64,000 bases of DNA, from NCBI GenBank assembly GCA_946699065.1, contig CAMPDV010000120.1, positions 372,001-436,000 on the forward strand, given 5' to 3'. This document shows positions 1 through 12,470 of the stretch, piece after piece. The stretch's first letter is position 1, and each line of letters starts with the position of its first letter. The translations under genes were made by a program, and so were the position numbers. This DNA comes from Loxodes magnus. Lineage: Eukaryota > Ciliophora > Karyorelictea > Loxodida > Loxodidae. The notes beneath the pieces were generated by a model, which was not told where the DNA came from, ran no database searches, and saw nothing but the letters and a program-made list of their open reading frames with translations.

Positions 1-1180
1 AGATAAAATGTTACGATTTAGTACAATCAAATAACTTTAATATGAGTGTTCAGACTTAATAACAAGAAATAGACTAGTTTCCACTAAGAGAGTATTTAAG
101 CTTTACTAAAATAGAATTAATTTATAAATCCTTCTTCATTCTTAACTTAGTTTATTTAGATTTAAGTACAAATTAAGAAAATTTAGCTGTAGTAGAAGGC
201 TTATTTCTCAAAATAAGAGTTCAATTCACATTTTTCCTAAGTTATTTAATCTAATGATTTTATAAGCAAATAATGCTTAAACTTATCTGCATGCTGTTAC
301 TTATCCTTAATGATTTGAATTATTTAGATTTTTAATGCTTACAATTAGACAAAATCAGAAATTGGTTACAATTCATAGAGATCAATATCCAACTATAATT
401 AAGAAGCTTTCAATTAAAGTTACCTTTTTAAAATCATTTTATCATGAAGATACATTTGTATCCTTTTGTTACTTTAGCAAAAGAGTTCTTTCAATTAATC
501 TTATTTAAAAGGCCTTTATCACTCATTTAGATATCAAAGCATATACATTTTTACTTTTAATCAGCATAGAAAAATAAAAGATTTGATTAAGCTGCTACTT
601 TTATCTTGCTACAGTTAAAAGGAATCCTATATTCCTAACTAAAGGTTAACTGTATTTAGCATTAATTAATATCTAAAGTTAAAATTATGTCTCTAGTAAG
701 ATTAATTATGAGTATTTCTTGTTATCTCTTTAAGTACTAAGATTGAAACAGCTTGGTTATTACTTAAAAGTAAAAGCATAGAAGTGAAGACATCTTCTTA
801 GAATATCTTCTTATTTTTGAAGAATAATCTTTATTATTATAGCAAGTTTATCAGTTTAATGTATATCAGTTCAAGTATTAATTTTAGTATCTTTCATCTA
901 CTAAATAACTTATAAGCGTAACTCTTAATAAGCTTTATTAACTAAGAGAGGCATAAATATACTTATATTGATAAGTTCTATTTAAGTGTATAAGAGTTAG
1001 AAAGTATCCAATATAATTAATACAGTTAAGACCTTTACTCATGTAACTAAGTAGCTAGGTAATTTACAGAATTATTTTACTTATTTGAGTTAATAGATTT
1101 TCTTTTATAGTAAACTTAACTAAAGACATATTTAAACTATTTCATTTCTATCAATTATCGTTAATCATAATCAAGCCAAT

Positions 1181-1969
1181 ATGCAAAACTTAATTCAGTC
1201 AGGAGATTAAAATCAGTCCGTACAAACTCTTTTCACTATATTTTCCTTATCGAGTCTAGAAGATGAAGTTTAATCTCCTTTAAACTAGATTACGAACAGC
1301 TAAAAGGAGAATAAATGGAATAAAAAGTCAGTTTCATATGATATGGACAATTCCAGTCAGAATTAGTTAGATCAAGGAATTTTAAGTAAGTCTGAGGAAT
1401 AAATTGCTGCTAAAAAGGAGTATTTATTTAGAAAGTACAGTAGATCTAAATCCAAAATGTAGAATCATTCAAAACACTTAGATTGCAACTAGGATGAAGA
1501 AGCTAAAATAAATGATCCAGAAGAATATTAATAATCTTTACAGTAAGATATGTATAATAACGAGCTACTTCAACTAAAAAAAATTAAGAGAGAATTCTAA
1601 CTTATAAAGCATAAACTCTATAAATCCTAGGAACAAAATCAAAAAGAGAATCAATTTAGCTTAGAAAAGTCTTAAAAGTAAAATTATAATATTTTACTTG
1701 TTGAAGAAAAAGAAAAAGAAGTCTAAGAAAAAATGAAAGATATTTAGCTGAAGTTGATTAGAGTTAATCAGTAATAAACGTAGAACTAAAATTAAAGCAT
1801 CCTTTGCGATGATAAGGAAAAGCAAAAAGAAGTTAAAATCTACGATCAATATTAAGAAAATTTTAAAATTAAAAGACTCCTTTTAAAGAACTTGGATATC
1901 TTTACTTATCTAATTATATTTCTAATTTCGGTTTTTTATTTGGCAGGGAATGGATTTATGAAAAAGTGA
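1181..1969 (+). CDS. Coiled-coil protein with C-terminal membrane segment (array unit 1)
   Basis: Read with TAA/TAG as Gln this frame is open for 262 codons from ATG to the first TGA. The product is charged and Gln/Lys/Glu-rich, with likely coiled coil over about residues 125-215, and ends in a hydrophobic stretch (about residues 235-257, containing LIIFLISVFYLAG) followed by a short basic tail. I do not recognise the family. If the TGA at 1967 is read as Trp, the frame runs on into further hydrophobic stretches, so this may be the cytosolic N-terminus of a multi-pass membrane protein rather than a tail-anchored one. An upstream AAAGGAG-like run has no meaning in a eukaryote. Two of the few differences from the other units are amino-acid changes (Met/Ile, Ser/Asn), so constraint is not evident. 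It could be an expressed gene or a young pseudogene. Confidence 0.55.
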
Positions 1970-4079
1970 GAACTAGATTTGATTATGTTTTGTTATTTAA
2001 TAATAATTATATTTATAAGTAAAGTATATAGCTAATTAATTACTTGTATATATCTTCTTTTCCTTTTATATGTCTATAAGTAATAATAGTTTAGTAGCTT
2101 TGTCTTAGTTGTATTTTAATATTATAAAATAAGATTTAATAAGGTAAGTTATTAATAATTTGGAGACTTAAACTAGACTTTTTAAATTTAGCTTCTTCTA
2201 TACTTTTATGTAACTTTTATTCTTATCAAGTAAATCTTTAATAGATAGTGAAGATCTAAATTTATCTATTGCAATAATATTTAATTTCTTAACTTAAAAT
2301 ACCTTTATCTTCAATTTTAGCTAATAGAGGTAATTTAGAACGCTTAAAAATAAAGAAGCCAGTTAAATTATATTTGTACCTTTATTTAGTTTTGGATATA
2401 ACATTTTTGAAGGGCAATAAATAAATGTAAGCTTTAAAGCAACCTAATACTTCTAAAGTAGATGAACAATTAAATAATTGTATTATAATACATCTTTATA
2501 AATTAGTTAAATTAAGACTTTTTTAAAGGATTATTATAAGGTTACTTGTTAGTTTCTTTGCTTAGCATTTGTATTATTATATTTGCTTTTATTACTCAAA
2601 TTTAAAAAGGAGCTTGCATTTTAAAATCTAGACGAATGCTTTAAACACTCAAGCAAAACATCTAAGAAATAAAGATAATTATAAATTGAATTTTTCATAT
2701 AAAGCCAATTTTTATAATATTAGTAAGTTTTAAGGATTATAGAGCTATATTCTTCTAAATTTAGAATATATAAATGAAAAGTAAAAATCTTATTTAATTA
2801 GATAGAGTTTACAGTTTTTAATTAAGATGCTATAGAAAGAGATTATCTATTAAAGCATACATCATATTCCTACATGAATATATTATTCTATAAATATAAC
2901 TCTTTAGCTCTTAATTTATTTGAAAATAGATATTATTTTACTATTAGTGAAGTTATCTCTATTAATTAAGCAATTACTAATCATATTATTTTAGGAATTT
3001 AAGAAGAAAGATAAAATTACCTAAGGAGATATTAATATATTTCACAATCATGTTTTATCTATTTATATAAGCTATTTTTATTCTTCCCTTCAATTAAGTA
3101 TAAATTTATAATTATCACTACTTAGTTATATTTCTAGATCTTCAAAACTATTTTGTTCTATTTAAGCTTATTATTTAGTTAAATTAAGTAAAATATATAA
3201 TTAATGAAATAAAGCTCTTTATATTAATGAGCTTTATTTAGAAAGTATTTATTATTCATTCCTTATTAACCTTTGTAGCTATTTAATTAAGCTAACAGAG
3301 CAGGTTCAAGTTTTATTAAATGCTAAGCTTTTCAAAAGAAAAATCTATTTATATCAAGATATAATTGTTTTAGAAAGCTTTTCTTAGCATTATTTATTTA
3401 TTCTTAGCATTGCTTTTAAAATAATTATCTAACTTATCTAATGTTAGAGATGCATAGGTTTTAAACATTAACTTGACTAATTACTCTCTAATTTATTTTA
3501 GCATAAAGATTTAATTATCTAAGTATGTAAACAATTATAATTTTCCTTATTTCACTAGATTTACTACAATCTACATTTATTATAAAGCTAATTCTTTATT
3601 ACTTATTTCATTCTAATTAACTCATTCCTTTATGCTACTTAGAAGTAAGCAACAAATATCTAAATTTTGTTTCTTTAAACTTTAATAATAAAGATCTCAA
3701 ATATTACTATTTTAAGCTATTTCTATTTTACCAAATAATCATCATCTTAATTTAAAAAATTTCATTGTAATAGTTAAATCCTTTAAAAATAGGTATATTT
3801 GGGATATCAATTAAGTACTACTAGGTATCTGAATATAGGTTACTTTTAGATATATGATATTAGTTTATTTACTAAGATATTTCTATTTTTAACTTTTTAA
3901 TTTATTGAAAACGCGAAATTTAATATTGTAAAATTAAGTTATTGCAAGCATAACTACTTTAACCATTTAAAATTTATAATAAAGGAAATATTAATAATAC
4001 CATTGAAATACAAAGTTAAAGATTATAAATGCTTGAAATCAAGAATATGCCTTCTTTTAGTTTTTTAAGCTTCCATTTA

Positions 4080-4640
4080 AAATTGTGCATGACATGGTTC
4101 CTTTTAATTTAAGCTAAATCTTCCTCTCGATTTTATATTTCATTATACACATTTTGTTACTATGGTAGCAGCCAGGTTTTTAAGCAATCTTTGTGAACGT
4201 ATTTTACAGACCTATGAAGTTACCAGGTGAGATTAGCTTTCCATTCTATTCCCTAGAACCATAGCTAATTCGGAATTATTAGCCTCCTTTTGAAGAAGCA
4301 GAACTTTAGCTTTCCATTTTAATCAATTTTTACTATTCTCAAATTTGAATCTCTTGATTCTGTATTTTCAAAGCTTATTAATTTTCACTATTTTGCTACC
4401 TCAGCTGTAATTAATTTTTCTCTGAATCACTAAACTTTCCTCAAACTATAAATTTTTTGAATCAATTAAGTTTCATTCACTGATAGATCAATATGCAACT
4501 ACCCACAAGCATTTTACTCGTTTTCATCCCTTGCTGAAGCATAAAGTTCCTCAATATTAAGGGGTATATAACGTCTTTCCACTCTTAAGAATAACTCCTT
4601 TCAGACTAATTTTCTTCTAAGTCAAGCAAATGAAAGTATT
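4080..4640 (-). pseudogene. RING-variant (RINGv/MARCH-type) protein remnant, unit 1
   Basis: Minus-strand frames give the end of a RINGv zinc-binding domain: the signature SVKYVHKDCLKTWL is intact (about 4170-4212) and is preceded, after a one-base frameshift, by KLISPGNFIG and RISYGS in the right spacing. In the RINGv pattern, C-x2-C-...-C-x-C-x7-H-x2-C, the four cysteines before the histidine are here Phe, Ser, Gly and Phe; the His and the following Cys remain. The last Cys pair appears as His residues (Tyr/His in unit 2). N-terminal to the domain is a Gln/Glu-rich, probably coiled stretch with at least one more frame change. RINGv proteins are usually membrane E3 ubiquitin ligases; this copy cannot fold as one. 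Confident as a remnant, less so about its limits. Confidence 0.7.
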
Positions 4641-6814
4641 TTGATAAGCCCTAAAATCTAAGCAAATTAATACTTTATAGTTAGTTCTCTATGCTCATAT
4701 ATACTTAATTACACATCTGTTTATATACTTGCATCTTTAACTTTAAATACTTAAAAGCTAATTAACCTCTTTAAACATATGATACTTTATACTTACCATC
4801 TAAAAGTAGGAGATAGCTAGGTATATCATTATACATGAAACTATCATTACAAGCTAGGGACTGATAAGCTATGTCAATTAAATAACTAATAGAACATTAT
4901 CTTCTTAAGAGTTATTATATAATCATCAAAATAAACGTTAAAGGATAAATGAAACAATAAATGCAGATTAATTAAATGCCTTTTAGCTTCTAATTCGCTT
5001 TAATCATAAGTAGGGAATATTACTAAATCAGCGCTTCTAAGATAAGCACATAACTTAGATAAGTAATGAAAGAGATTAAGTCAAATATAAATTTAGCTTG
5101 GCTGACGAATGAATTAGGGCAAAGCTCTTTTAAGCAAAATGTTTACTATCTTTGATTTGAAGGAAATAACCAAAAAGTAGGAATGAAGTCTTTAAATAAT
5201 GATTAGTAAGCAGGAAATTGAGATTTTAAGAGTGAAAATCGTAAGTTAACTACTTAAATCTAGTAATTTATGCACTAAATATAGGACTAGGAAAGGAAGA
5301 AAATGAGATTTAAAATGATTTATAAGATAATAATAGCTATTAAGCTTGATTTGAATATCAAGAATTTGTAATTTACAAATGTGTAAAAGATATATCAGTC
5401 ATATAATTATTATGGTGCTTATTTAAATTCTCTGCTATTTCATATAAAATAAATATTTTTAGCTAAAGTTATTAAAAGTTTTTTGATTCTGAGATTCTAA
5501 TTTTATTAATTTTATGCATTTAAGCCTTTTTATCCGTTCTTAAAATTGATTTAGATCTATTAACCTAAAATATGCTATTAGTAAATTTAGAATAGTTCTT
5601 TAATTAAATTAATTAGACTTAAATTATACTAGCATCTCTTATTTACATTTATCACTAAAATGCATACTTTAAGTAACTTCTATTATTGCAATGCTTAATA
5701 AATTTAAGAATTTTTATTTTACTAATTATTTCTAATAAAAACTAAATAATTTCAATAAGTATCTAAATACTTAAATTAAGACTCAATCTTTCTAATTTCT
5801 TAAATATATAATTAGTATCCATAAAGCTTTTAATTATATATCTCTTATACATTTTATTATTATATTTTATTAAATCCATAAAGCAACTAATTCCCTTCTA
5901 TTTCTTTTAGAATTTAAATATTATAACTAGATAATTATATATACTTTAATTTAAATAGTCAAATTCAAGTATTTTATTGAAAATATGCTTTATCGTTTGT
6001 AATACATTTAAAGCTTTTAGCTTTACTTTTAATTTTTACTTAAACAGATTGTTTTTCTCTTACAAGCCTTTAGTATATTAAATTCTTTCTTTAAGTCTTT
6101 ATTTAGTTTAGTATTGTCATAGAACTATTTCCACAATTAAACTTACTTAAAGAAATAGTTACTTTATAGCTTAGCATAACTTAACTAAAATTAGATATTT
6201 TAATTTAGCTTTAGGTATTAAACTTACAATTTACAGATATATATAAATTTAAGTTCTAGTGTAGCTTATAAATTTATTTAGTACCTATGTTTATATTTAA
6301 GCAAAATGCTGCTTAAGCACAAGATAAATAATAGACTTTCAAGTAATTTTATGTCTTTTAACTCTGTTTCTTGTCTATCTAACATAAAACAATTCCTTTA
6401 TACTTCTATTTATTTAGATCACCCTTTATTTTTAAAACTGCTTCTATAAACTTAATTTTATTTAAGACTTTAATAATTATTCTACCTAATGAGACTATAT
6501 AATTTAATATAAATTAACATAATTAAAATTTTTAATAAGCTAAATTATTAAGAGCTATATCAGTTTTTTATCACATCTTTATTTATTTTCTGGTAATTTT
6601 TACATCAGCAAATTTAAGAAATTGTAAGAAATGTATTTCATAAATTATGCTAAATCTTAATAAACTTGGAATAAAAAGAAAGTTGCTAGATGATAATAGT
6701 TTTAATTAGAAATGCATTTAGGATATAGTATAAATAGAAGTTTAGATAAATTTAAAAAAGAATTAAAACTGCTCATAATCTACTTATTATGTTATATGTC
6801 TATTATTATAAATT

Positions 6815-7735
6815 AAAGTGTTTGGCCTTCTTGTAGGTATTTCAACCTATTTCATGCCTGTCTCCAGATTTCTCCGGAGGCTAAACTTAATGTTCGTACT
6901 CCTCCACCCACTTTCCTATTTTGCTTTTTTTAAAATCTATAGTTTCTCTTTCCTTACTATTGCCTTTTTTCTTGTATATATTCCTAAGAATGTTTATCCA
7001 TAACTGTTCTCTATTCGTTCATAGTTTAAGCTGTTGCTACTCCTTCCTTTTTTCTACTATTATCTTTGCTTTTGCCAGTAACTCTGTTTGAAATTTAGGA
7101 ATTTCCTACACTTGCTTTACAAGCGCTCTCATAAGGTACAGTAGTAGTAGAATTTCACTTCTCACTTGTATAAAACTTACCAACTTTAATTTCTTTGATC
7201 TCTATCTTGCCCTATTTCTAATCCCTTGATTCAATTTATTTTTGGCAATGTTTGCTGATTTTCTAATAGCTGTGATAATTTACCATCAATTTCTCTATAT
7301 TTTTAATCCTGATTCTGGAATTAGCTGTTCTGACTCTGAGATATGGTCAAGAAAGCGCTTAGATCTCTCTCCTGAGACGTCTTGATTCGATTTCCTATAT
7401 CTTGCTCAGATTCTCCATTAACTTGTCATTGTCCTTTTTCAGCTTCCTAATCTCTTCTGGAGGTTCAGCACCATTTTGATGAGCTATTTCATACTCATCT
7501 AACTAGAAGGATTGAATTCCGAGACCTCCTAGTGAAGAGCAGACTTCATCTGCTTCCTTGGCTTCTCTTATTAGGTTGGAGTTATTGCATGTGTTATCTT
7601 CTGAACTTGTTTCTTTTACTCTCCAGGTCGTTGGGATTAAAAAAAAGGTTAGTACTGAGGGAAAGAAGACTATCCAAGATTGGATTCAGGTTTCCTCTCT
7701 CCAACTTTTGGAGATGGTGTTAAAGCATACTTTAC
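6815..7735 (-). mobile_element. Decayed ORF1-type retroelement, unit 1
   Basis: Minus-strand relative of the element at 40053-41035. The shared protein segment is clear in the range 7380-7580: KQMKSALHQEVSEFNPS, then MSMKQLIKMVLNL, and after a one-base frameshift IRKLKKDNDKLM, matching the other element residue for residue at most positions. The start region is degenerate. A GC-rich inverted repeat (CCTCCGGAG) near 6870 and the terminal motif GGTTGAAATACC followed by an ATAATAATA tail match the 3' ends of the other two elements. The plus-strand ORFs over this stretch are shadows. Confidence 0.75.
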
Positions 7736-7859
7736 TTATTTAAAAGCACTCATTTACATATCTTTTATAATCCAAAATTTATGTTCTCATAGACTAAGAA
7801 ATTTATAAATCCTAGATAAAGAAATTAAATTTCAATTAATAACTAAAAAAAGATTTTAT

Positions 7860-9390
7860 TGATTAATGAGAAAATTCAGTTTTTAACAAACACAAAAACT
7901 TGACTCAAGAATAGATTTATTTTAGAGCAAATCGATTTAGTTTGTAAAAATAATAATGAGATTCAAAAATTAACCGGATCTCTTCCATCAAAGGACAAGT
8001 AAGAACTGAGATAGAAATTCAGAACAGAAAGGTTAATACAGCTCTCAACACCTTCATTGAAAACTGAAAAAAAGAGATTACTCAATCGAATCGATAAAAA
8101 TAATAACGAAGAAATAAAAAATAAACGAAGAAGGTAAATTACGATAATTCAATATAGATCCTATTACCTTTGATTTAGACAATACTGAAATAGAATAAAT
8201 AGACTCTTAGTAGATGAAACAGCTGATTTATCAACTTATTAGAAACAAAAAATCTCGAAAAGGAATTAAACTCCCAGAAGGAAGAGATGCTTGTAATAAG
8301 TCAGGATTTGATAAATCATGAAGATGATGATGAAGTCCATATGTAGATCGAAGAGCTAAAGTCGGAGTTTATGAGCAAACTGCAAGTTTAGAGAATGATA
8401 TTTGAGTAATGCTAGAGCAAGACGAGAAAAATTGAGTAAAATTAGATTCTAGACTCAAATTAATAGAAGAAAACCTGTAGAAGCCTTCATAAGGAACTCC
8501 AATTGAAATAGAGAAATAAGAAAAGACATTTAATAAAGCAAGAAAAAGATGTTACATTTGCAACAGCACTTGCATTTATGGCGGAAATGTCCCCAATAGA
8601 AAAAAATAAGAATAAATATCTGGAGAAATGCTAACTAGTAGCAACTGAAGTATCGAGCGACGGAATTCTTCCAATCGGGAAATGGGAAAATCTGGAAAAA
8701 ATAAATTCTCAACTCAGATTATTCAAAAGATAGAAGTCAAGGAAAAAAGCAATGCAAGGAACGAACATGCAGGAACTGAGATTTTATGCCTTTAAAACTT
8801 CAATTAAGCCGGTAGGCGAATAGTTATTTTAATGATTAATGGGATTCAAAAACAACTACCTATACATTAATAACAATTCTAGCCTTTTTCTTTTAAAGAA
8901 ATCTAGCTAATTATATAAGATATACCTAGTGGCAAGGTAGCAGGTTCAAATTGCATTAAAGGTGAATTATTAAAATATGGAGAACATTATCTTACCTTAA
9001 TTCTTCACTATTTACTGAATAATATGCTGAGACTCGGAAGAATACCATATAAGATAAATACTTCAACTATTATTTCTATTTTAAAAAAAGGAAACGAAGA
9101 TTATTTAAAAAATTGAAGAGCTATTTCTCTAATAAACACAGTACTAAAATTATATGATAAAACCCTTACAAAGAGATTATATTATTTGATATAAGAAAGA
9201 AACTTAATAAATTAAAGTTAAATGGAACTTTTGAAAAGGAAATAAACAACAATGTAAATTTGCGTTCTTTTGTAACTAATAGACATGCTTCATAAATAAG
9301 CAAGGGGAAAATCAAATTACTAACAAATATACATGGATTAAATGCTCTATTTTATAGAGAGAAAATTACTCTTTGATTCACTAATTATTC
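7860..9390 (+). pseudogene. LINE remnant: CCHC knuckle plus reverse transcriptase, unit 1
   Basis: Non-LTR retrotransposon fragment on the plus strand. The first part (7860-8520) reads as broken, charged, coiled-coil-like segments. At 8541-8590 a zinc knuckle CYICNS then HLWRKCPQ gives C-x2-C-x4-H-x4-C after a frameshift. From about 8880 to 9385 one frame holds the fingers and start of the palm of a LINE reverse transcriptase: FSFKEIQ, IKGELLKYG, IPYKINTSTIISILKKGN, then KN-W-RAISL with Trp encoded by TGA, and LYDKTLTKRL. The motif A region is damaged (the D-x4-AFD core is not intact), and the catalytic YADD part is missing. It is inactive by this reading. The family is close to LINEs with an NYRPISL motif. 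Confidence 0.8.
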
Positions 9391-9724
9391 TATTATCCAA
9401 TTATTCTTATGCTTGAATGATTATCTATTAGTAAAAGACAATTTAAATTTTCTTAATATTAATTAGGTTATTTTAAATATCAGTAGCAAACAGTTAGTTT
9501 ATGATATTCTCTTTATTAAGATTAAAATTGCAGCTTTTATTTAATTTTTAGCTAAAGATACTTTATTTAGATATTTGATTACACTTAATATTTTTCTTAT
9601 TAAAGCAATATTAAATTCCTTGTAATAATGTAAATCTTTTATTAAATCAAAGATAAAACTCTTTATTTGGTTCAAATATCTATTTTTAGTTATTATTGCT
9701 AATTAAATTTGTATAAAAAACTTA

Positions 9725-9990
9725 TATTATAGAGAGCGTAGCGCCTGCATAGCTATTAAAAAAAGTTTTATTTATTCTTATTAAGTCTTAAGGAATTCTT
9801 CCCATGTACTAGAAGTCCCTTGGACAGTTTTGTCTCCATAAGGTTATTGTCGAAATATTTTCCTAAGAATCCTTAAAATTCTAGCATCTTACAACTATTT
9901 TACTTGAAGCCTCGAGAACTGAATGCTCTCTTGGCTCCTGCTACTATTATTGTTCTTTTTTCACCATGAGGTACTTCCTAGTAGTAATTT
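9725..9990. repeat. GC-richer dispersed element, copy a, unit 1
   Basis: Begins with GAGCGTAGCGCCTGCATAG and, about 80 bp on, has CTAGAAGTCCCTTGGACAG followed by TTTTGTCTCC. These two blocks recur in the same order at 11335 and at 50393, so this is a dispersed family. No convincing protein; a minus-strand Gln-rich frame is open here but looks accidental. Confidence 0.5.
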
Positions 9991-10129
9991 TTCGTTCTTA
10001 GTTTAAAAAATGTTCCTCACTATTTAAATTAAAAATTATATATAATATAAATAAAAATTAACCTTTATATCTAAAAATAGGTAAAAATGAGAATAAAATA
10101 TAAGCAAATTTATAAAATAGTATCAATTA

Positions 10130-10350
10130 ATATGCCTTTACTATGTTTTCATATAGGAAATAAAATTGTTTATTTACATCTTATTCATCAGTCCTACTTT
10201 ACTTATTGCTCATGTTCTTCTTCAATTACTTCAATTTATCCAGATCATTCTACCATTGTAGTAATTTCTCATTTCGCATTAGGATTTCAATTCTTCTTCT
10301 CAGTAAATTTTTTGAAAGCTTTAAATTCTAAAATATATTTCTTTTAACTG
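10130..10350 (-). pseudogene. Possible coding remnant, unit 1
   Basis: One minus-strand frame is Glu/Trp/Lys-rich (EFKAFKKFTEKKNW, then IEVIEEEHEQ) and uses TGA at about five Trp positions in 60 codons. Another minus frame is also open and Lys/Leu-rich, so the frame is not certain. The plus-strand 86-codon standard ORF over the same bases is hydrophobic and is probably a shadow. No family recognised. The same stretch recurs at 25966-26186. Confidence 0.3.
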
Positions 10351-11334
10351 CTTTTAAGTGCGAAAATTAAGAGCAATATAACCTTGATTATATGTTAAAA
10401 TCTTTATTAAATCGTATTTTTTAAGTCTTAAAATTCTTAATTAAGATCTTGCAGAATTTCGCTTGCTTAAATATGAACGAAGCTATCTAAATCTCCATTT
10501 TTGGAAATCTCAGAGTACTTGATTTTGAAGTGTCTTTGTTATAAGTTGTATTAGAAATTATAGCAAAATTACTAAATTTGTATATAGAAATTATTTCCCA
10601 TAAGTTTATTTAGTTTCGTAAATAGAAATTATCTTGCTTCTTTATCAATATCTTCAAAGTAAAAACGTGAGTTTACTTTAATCTCATCCTTTCTGTAGTA
10701 TCTTAAAGGAACTTTTGCTTGACTTTGCTATAAACTTTTTAAAAATGTTTACATTCTTCAATATTCTATATATCTATTTAAAGTATTAAGTTAGTTTCTT
10801 CAAGTTTTTAAAATATCTCAGATTTTTACTTTTTTAAATAAAAAGTTATATCAGAGTAAAATTCGTTTATGTTTCTTATCATAATTTTAAATATCTCATT
10901 ATTATGTAGTATTCAAAAGATAGTCAATTCAAAATTATAAAGTATGATTCATTAAACATTTAGTTTGGACTTTAGAATGCATTTCTTGTTACTTTTTTTT
11001 TAATTAGCATATATGTATTTCTTTATTTTTCCAATGTCCCTTAGAATCTTACATGAAATAACTTCTGAACTATAATTAGCTTTAGAGAATAAAAAGATTT
11101 GAAGAATCTATTTAAAGCTTTAAGAGATATTCTAATTTGGACAACTATATAAGAAAATATATAAAGTTAATTTTAATTTTTTATTTCACTTAATCACTAG
11201 TTTCAGAAGGTTTAGTTTTATAAGCATTATAAAGCTAAAAGTTTCTAGATTTAATACTTTTATTATTATTTTTAAATACTACTAAACTAAATTCTCATAA
11301 TCAATTATTTCATTAGTTAATTAAAATCATTATA

Positions 11335-11735
11335 CAGTGCGTAGCACCTCATTGGCGCGCAACTCTTTCAGTATTACAATTTAATATTAAGAAAAATGTT
11401 CTAATATTTCTTGTTAAAATTCTAGAAGTCCAATGAGTCATGTCAGCTTCTCCAAATGGGGAATCTTCTTATTTAAAATTATTCTTAAATCTTGAGTCAA
11501 ATGTTTCAGTCTTCTTGAATAAGATCCAAATAAGAATTAGTTATTAAATGCATAATTAGAAGGTCCGTCAGTCAAACTTTCACACTGCTAAAGAGAACCC
11601 TCAGGGTAAGTTAGTTATGTCTCAACGGATCTTATCCACCCTTCTCCACTGTGCATTTAATGCGAGATTACTCACAACGCAGTATACAATGCACCAGATT
11701 ACCTACTAGTTTTTCTGACGCGGCCAAGATCCATT
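11335..11735. repeat. GC-richer dispersed element, copy b, unit 1
   Basis: Starts GTGCGTAGCACCTCATTGG and GCGCGCAACTCTTT, has CTAGAAGTCCAATGAG about 90 bp later, and extends through a stretch of unusually balanced base composition to GACGCGGCCAAGATCC. It stands out sharply from ~80% AT surroundings. The head matches the element at 50393. No tRNA or rRNA structure was recognised; a structured non-coding RNA or SINE-like element is possible. Confidence 0.5.
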
Positions 11736-12044
11736 TTATATAATAATAGTACTAATTTTAAATAATTTGATATGAAATATAAGTTGGAAATTTCTTAACT
11801 TTTAAACTGAATGCCTTTTATTGAGAAGTTATAATCCAATTCTTATAAGATTTGAAAATATCAGAAAAATAACTTGTTTTTAATTTTCTTTTTCATACAT
11901 TTTTACTTTTTGTTATATCTACGAGGATTTAAATTAATTCTTTTTAATTTAATGATCTTCAAGTAAGATATATAGAGTAAATGATCACTCAAAGTTTAAA
12001 AGAAAGAGAAAATAGAAATTTACTAGAAATCTATAAAGATACAA

Positions 12045-12470
12045 CTAAGTTAGAAATAGATATACATTTTGATAGGTTGCTTTACTTTCTATAATCTTAC
12101 AGTTTTTCTATATTATATTTTTTAAGTTTTAGACTCTTTACATTCTTAAGATTTTATTACTTCTATATTTTTATTAAATTGTTTCATATACTCTTTCACT
12201 TCATCTTTATTACAATTATCTTGAAAATCTTAAACTTTATCGTAAAAATTGTAGATTTTTTATAATTCTTTTTTATCTTTTTATGACTTGAATTTGTAGC
12301 AAATGCTTCAATTTATAATAGATGAAGGTTCATTTTATTAAAATCTATTTCTTATTTATCTGTTCCACTAATTTCTATAGACTCAACTTTTCTTTGTATT
12401 AATAAAATAATTTACTAACTTGCAAAGTCCTATGTCTCTTTTTAGCAGCAACAAAGTTATCTCGTTATAA
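12045..12470 (-). pseudogene. Frameshifted helical protein remnant, unit 1
   Basis: Minus-strand frames read as charged helical protein: ISGTDKQEIDFNKMN in one frame and, after a frame change, IYNFYDKVQDFQDNCNKDEV and YMKQFNKNIEVIKSQE. The composition (Asp, Glu, Lys, Asn, few TGA) is that of coding sequence, but two frames are needed. It resembles the coiled segment that follows B-box zinc fingers in ciliate proteins, though I see no intact zinc motif. Function unknown. Repeated at 27880-28305. Confidence 0.4.

Noticed and set aside
2100-3000. RIP-like mutation signature (TA excess, CA/TG depletion) in the array
   Set aside because: Rough counts on several lines gave CA+TG close to AC+GT, and the AT-rich spacer outside the array showed a similar or stronger bias.
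7532-7743. Two overlapping plus-strand ORFs, repeated at 23370
   Set aside because: Antisense of the decayed ORF1-type retroelement, whose homology to 40374-41024 fixes the strand.
9728-11735. tRNA or rRNA genes in the GC-richer patches
   Set aside because: No cloverleaf, no A/B box pair in proper spacing and no rRNA core sequence could be found.
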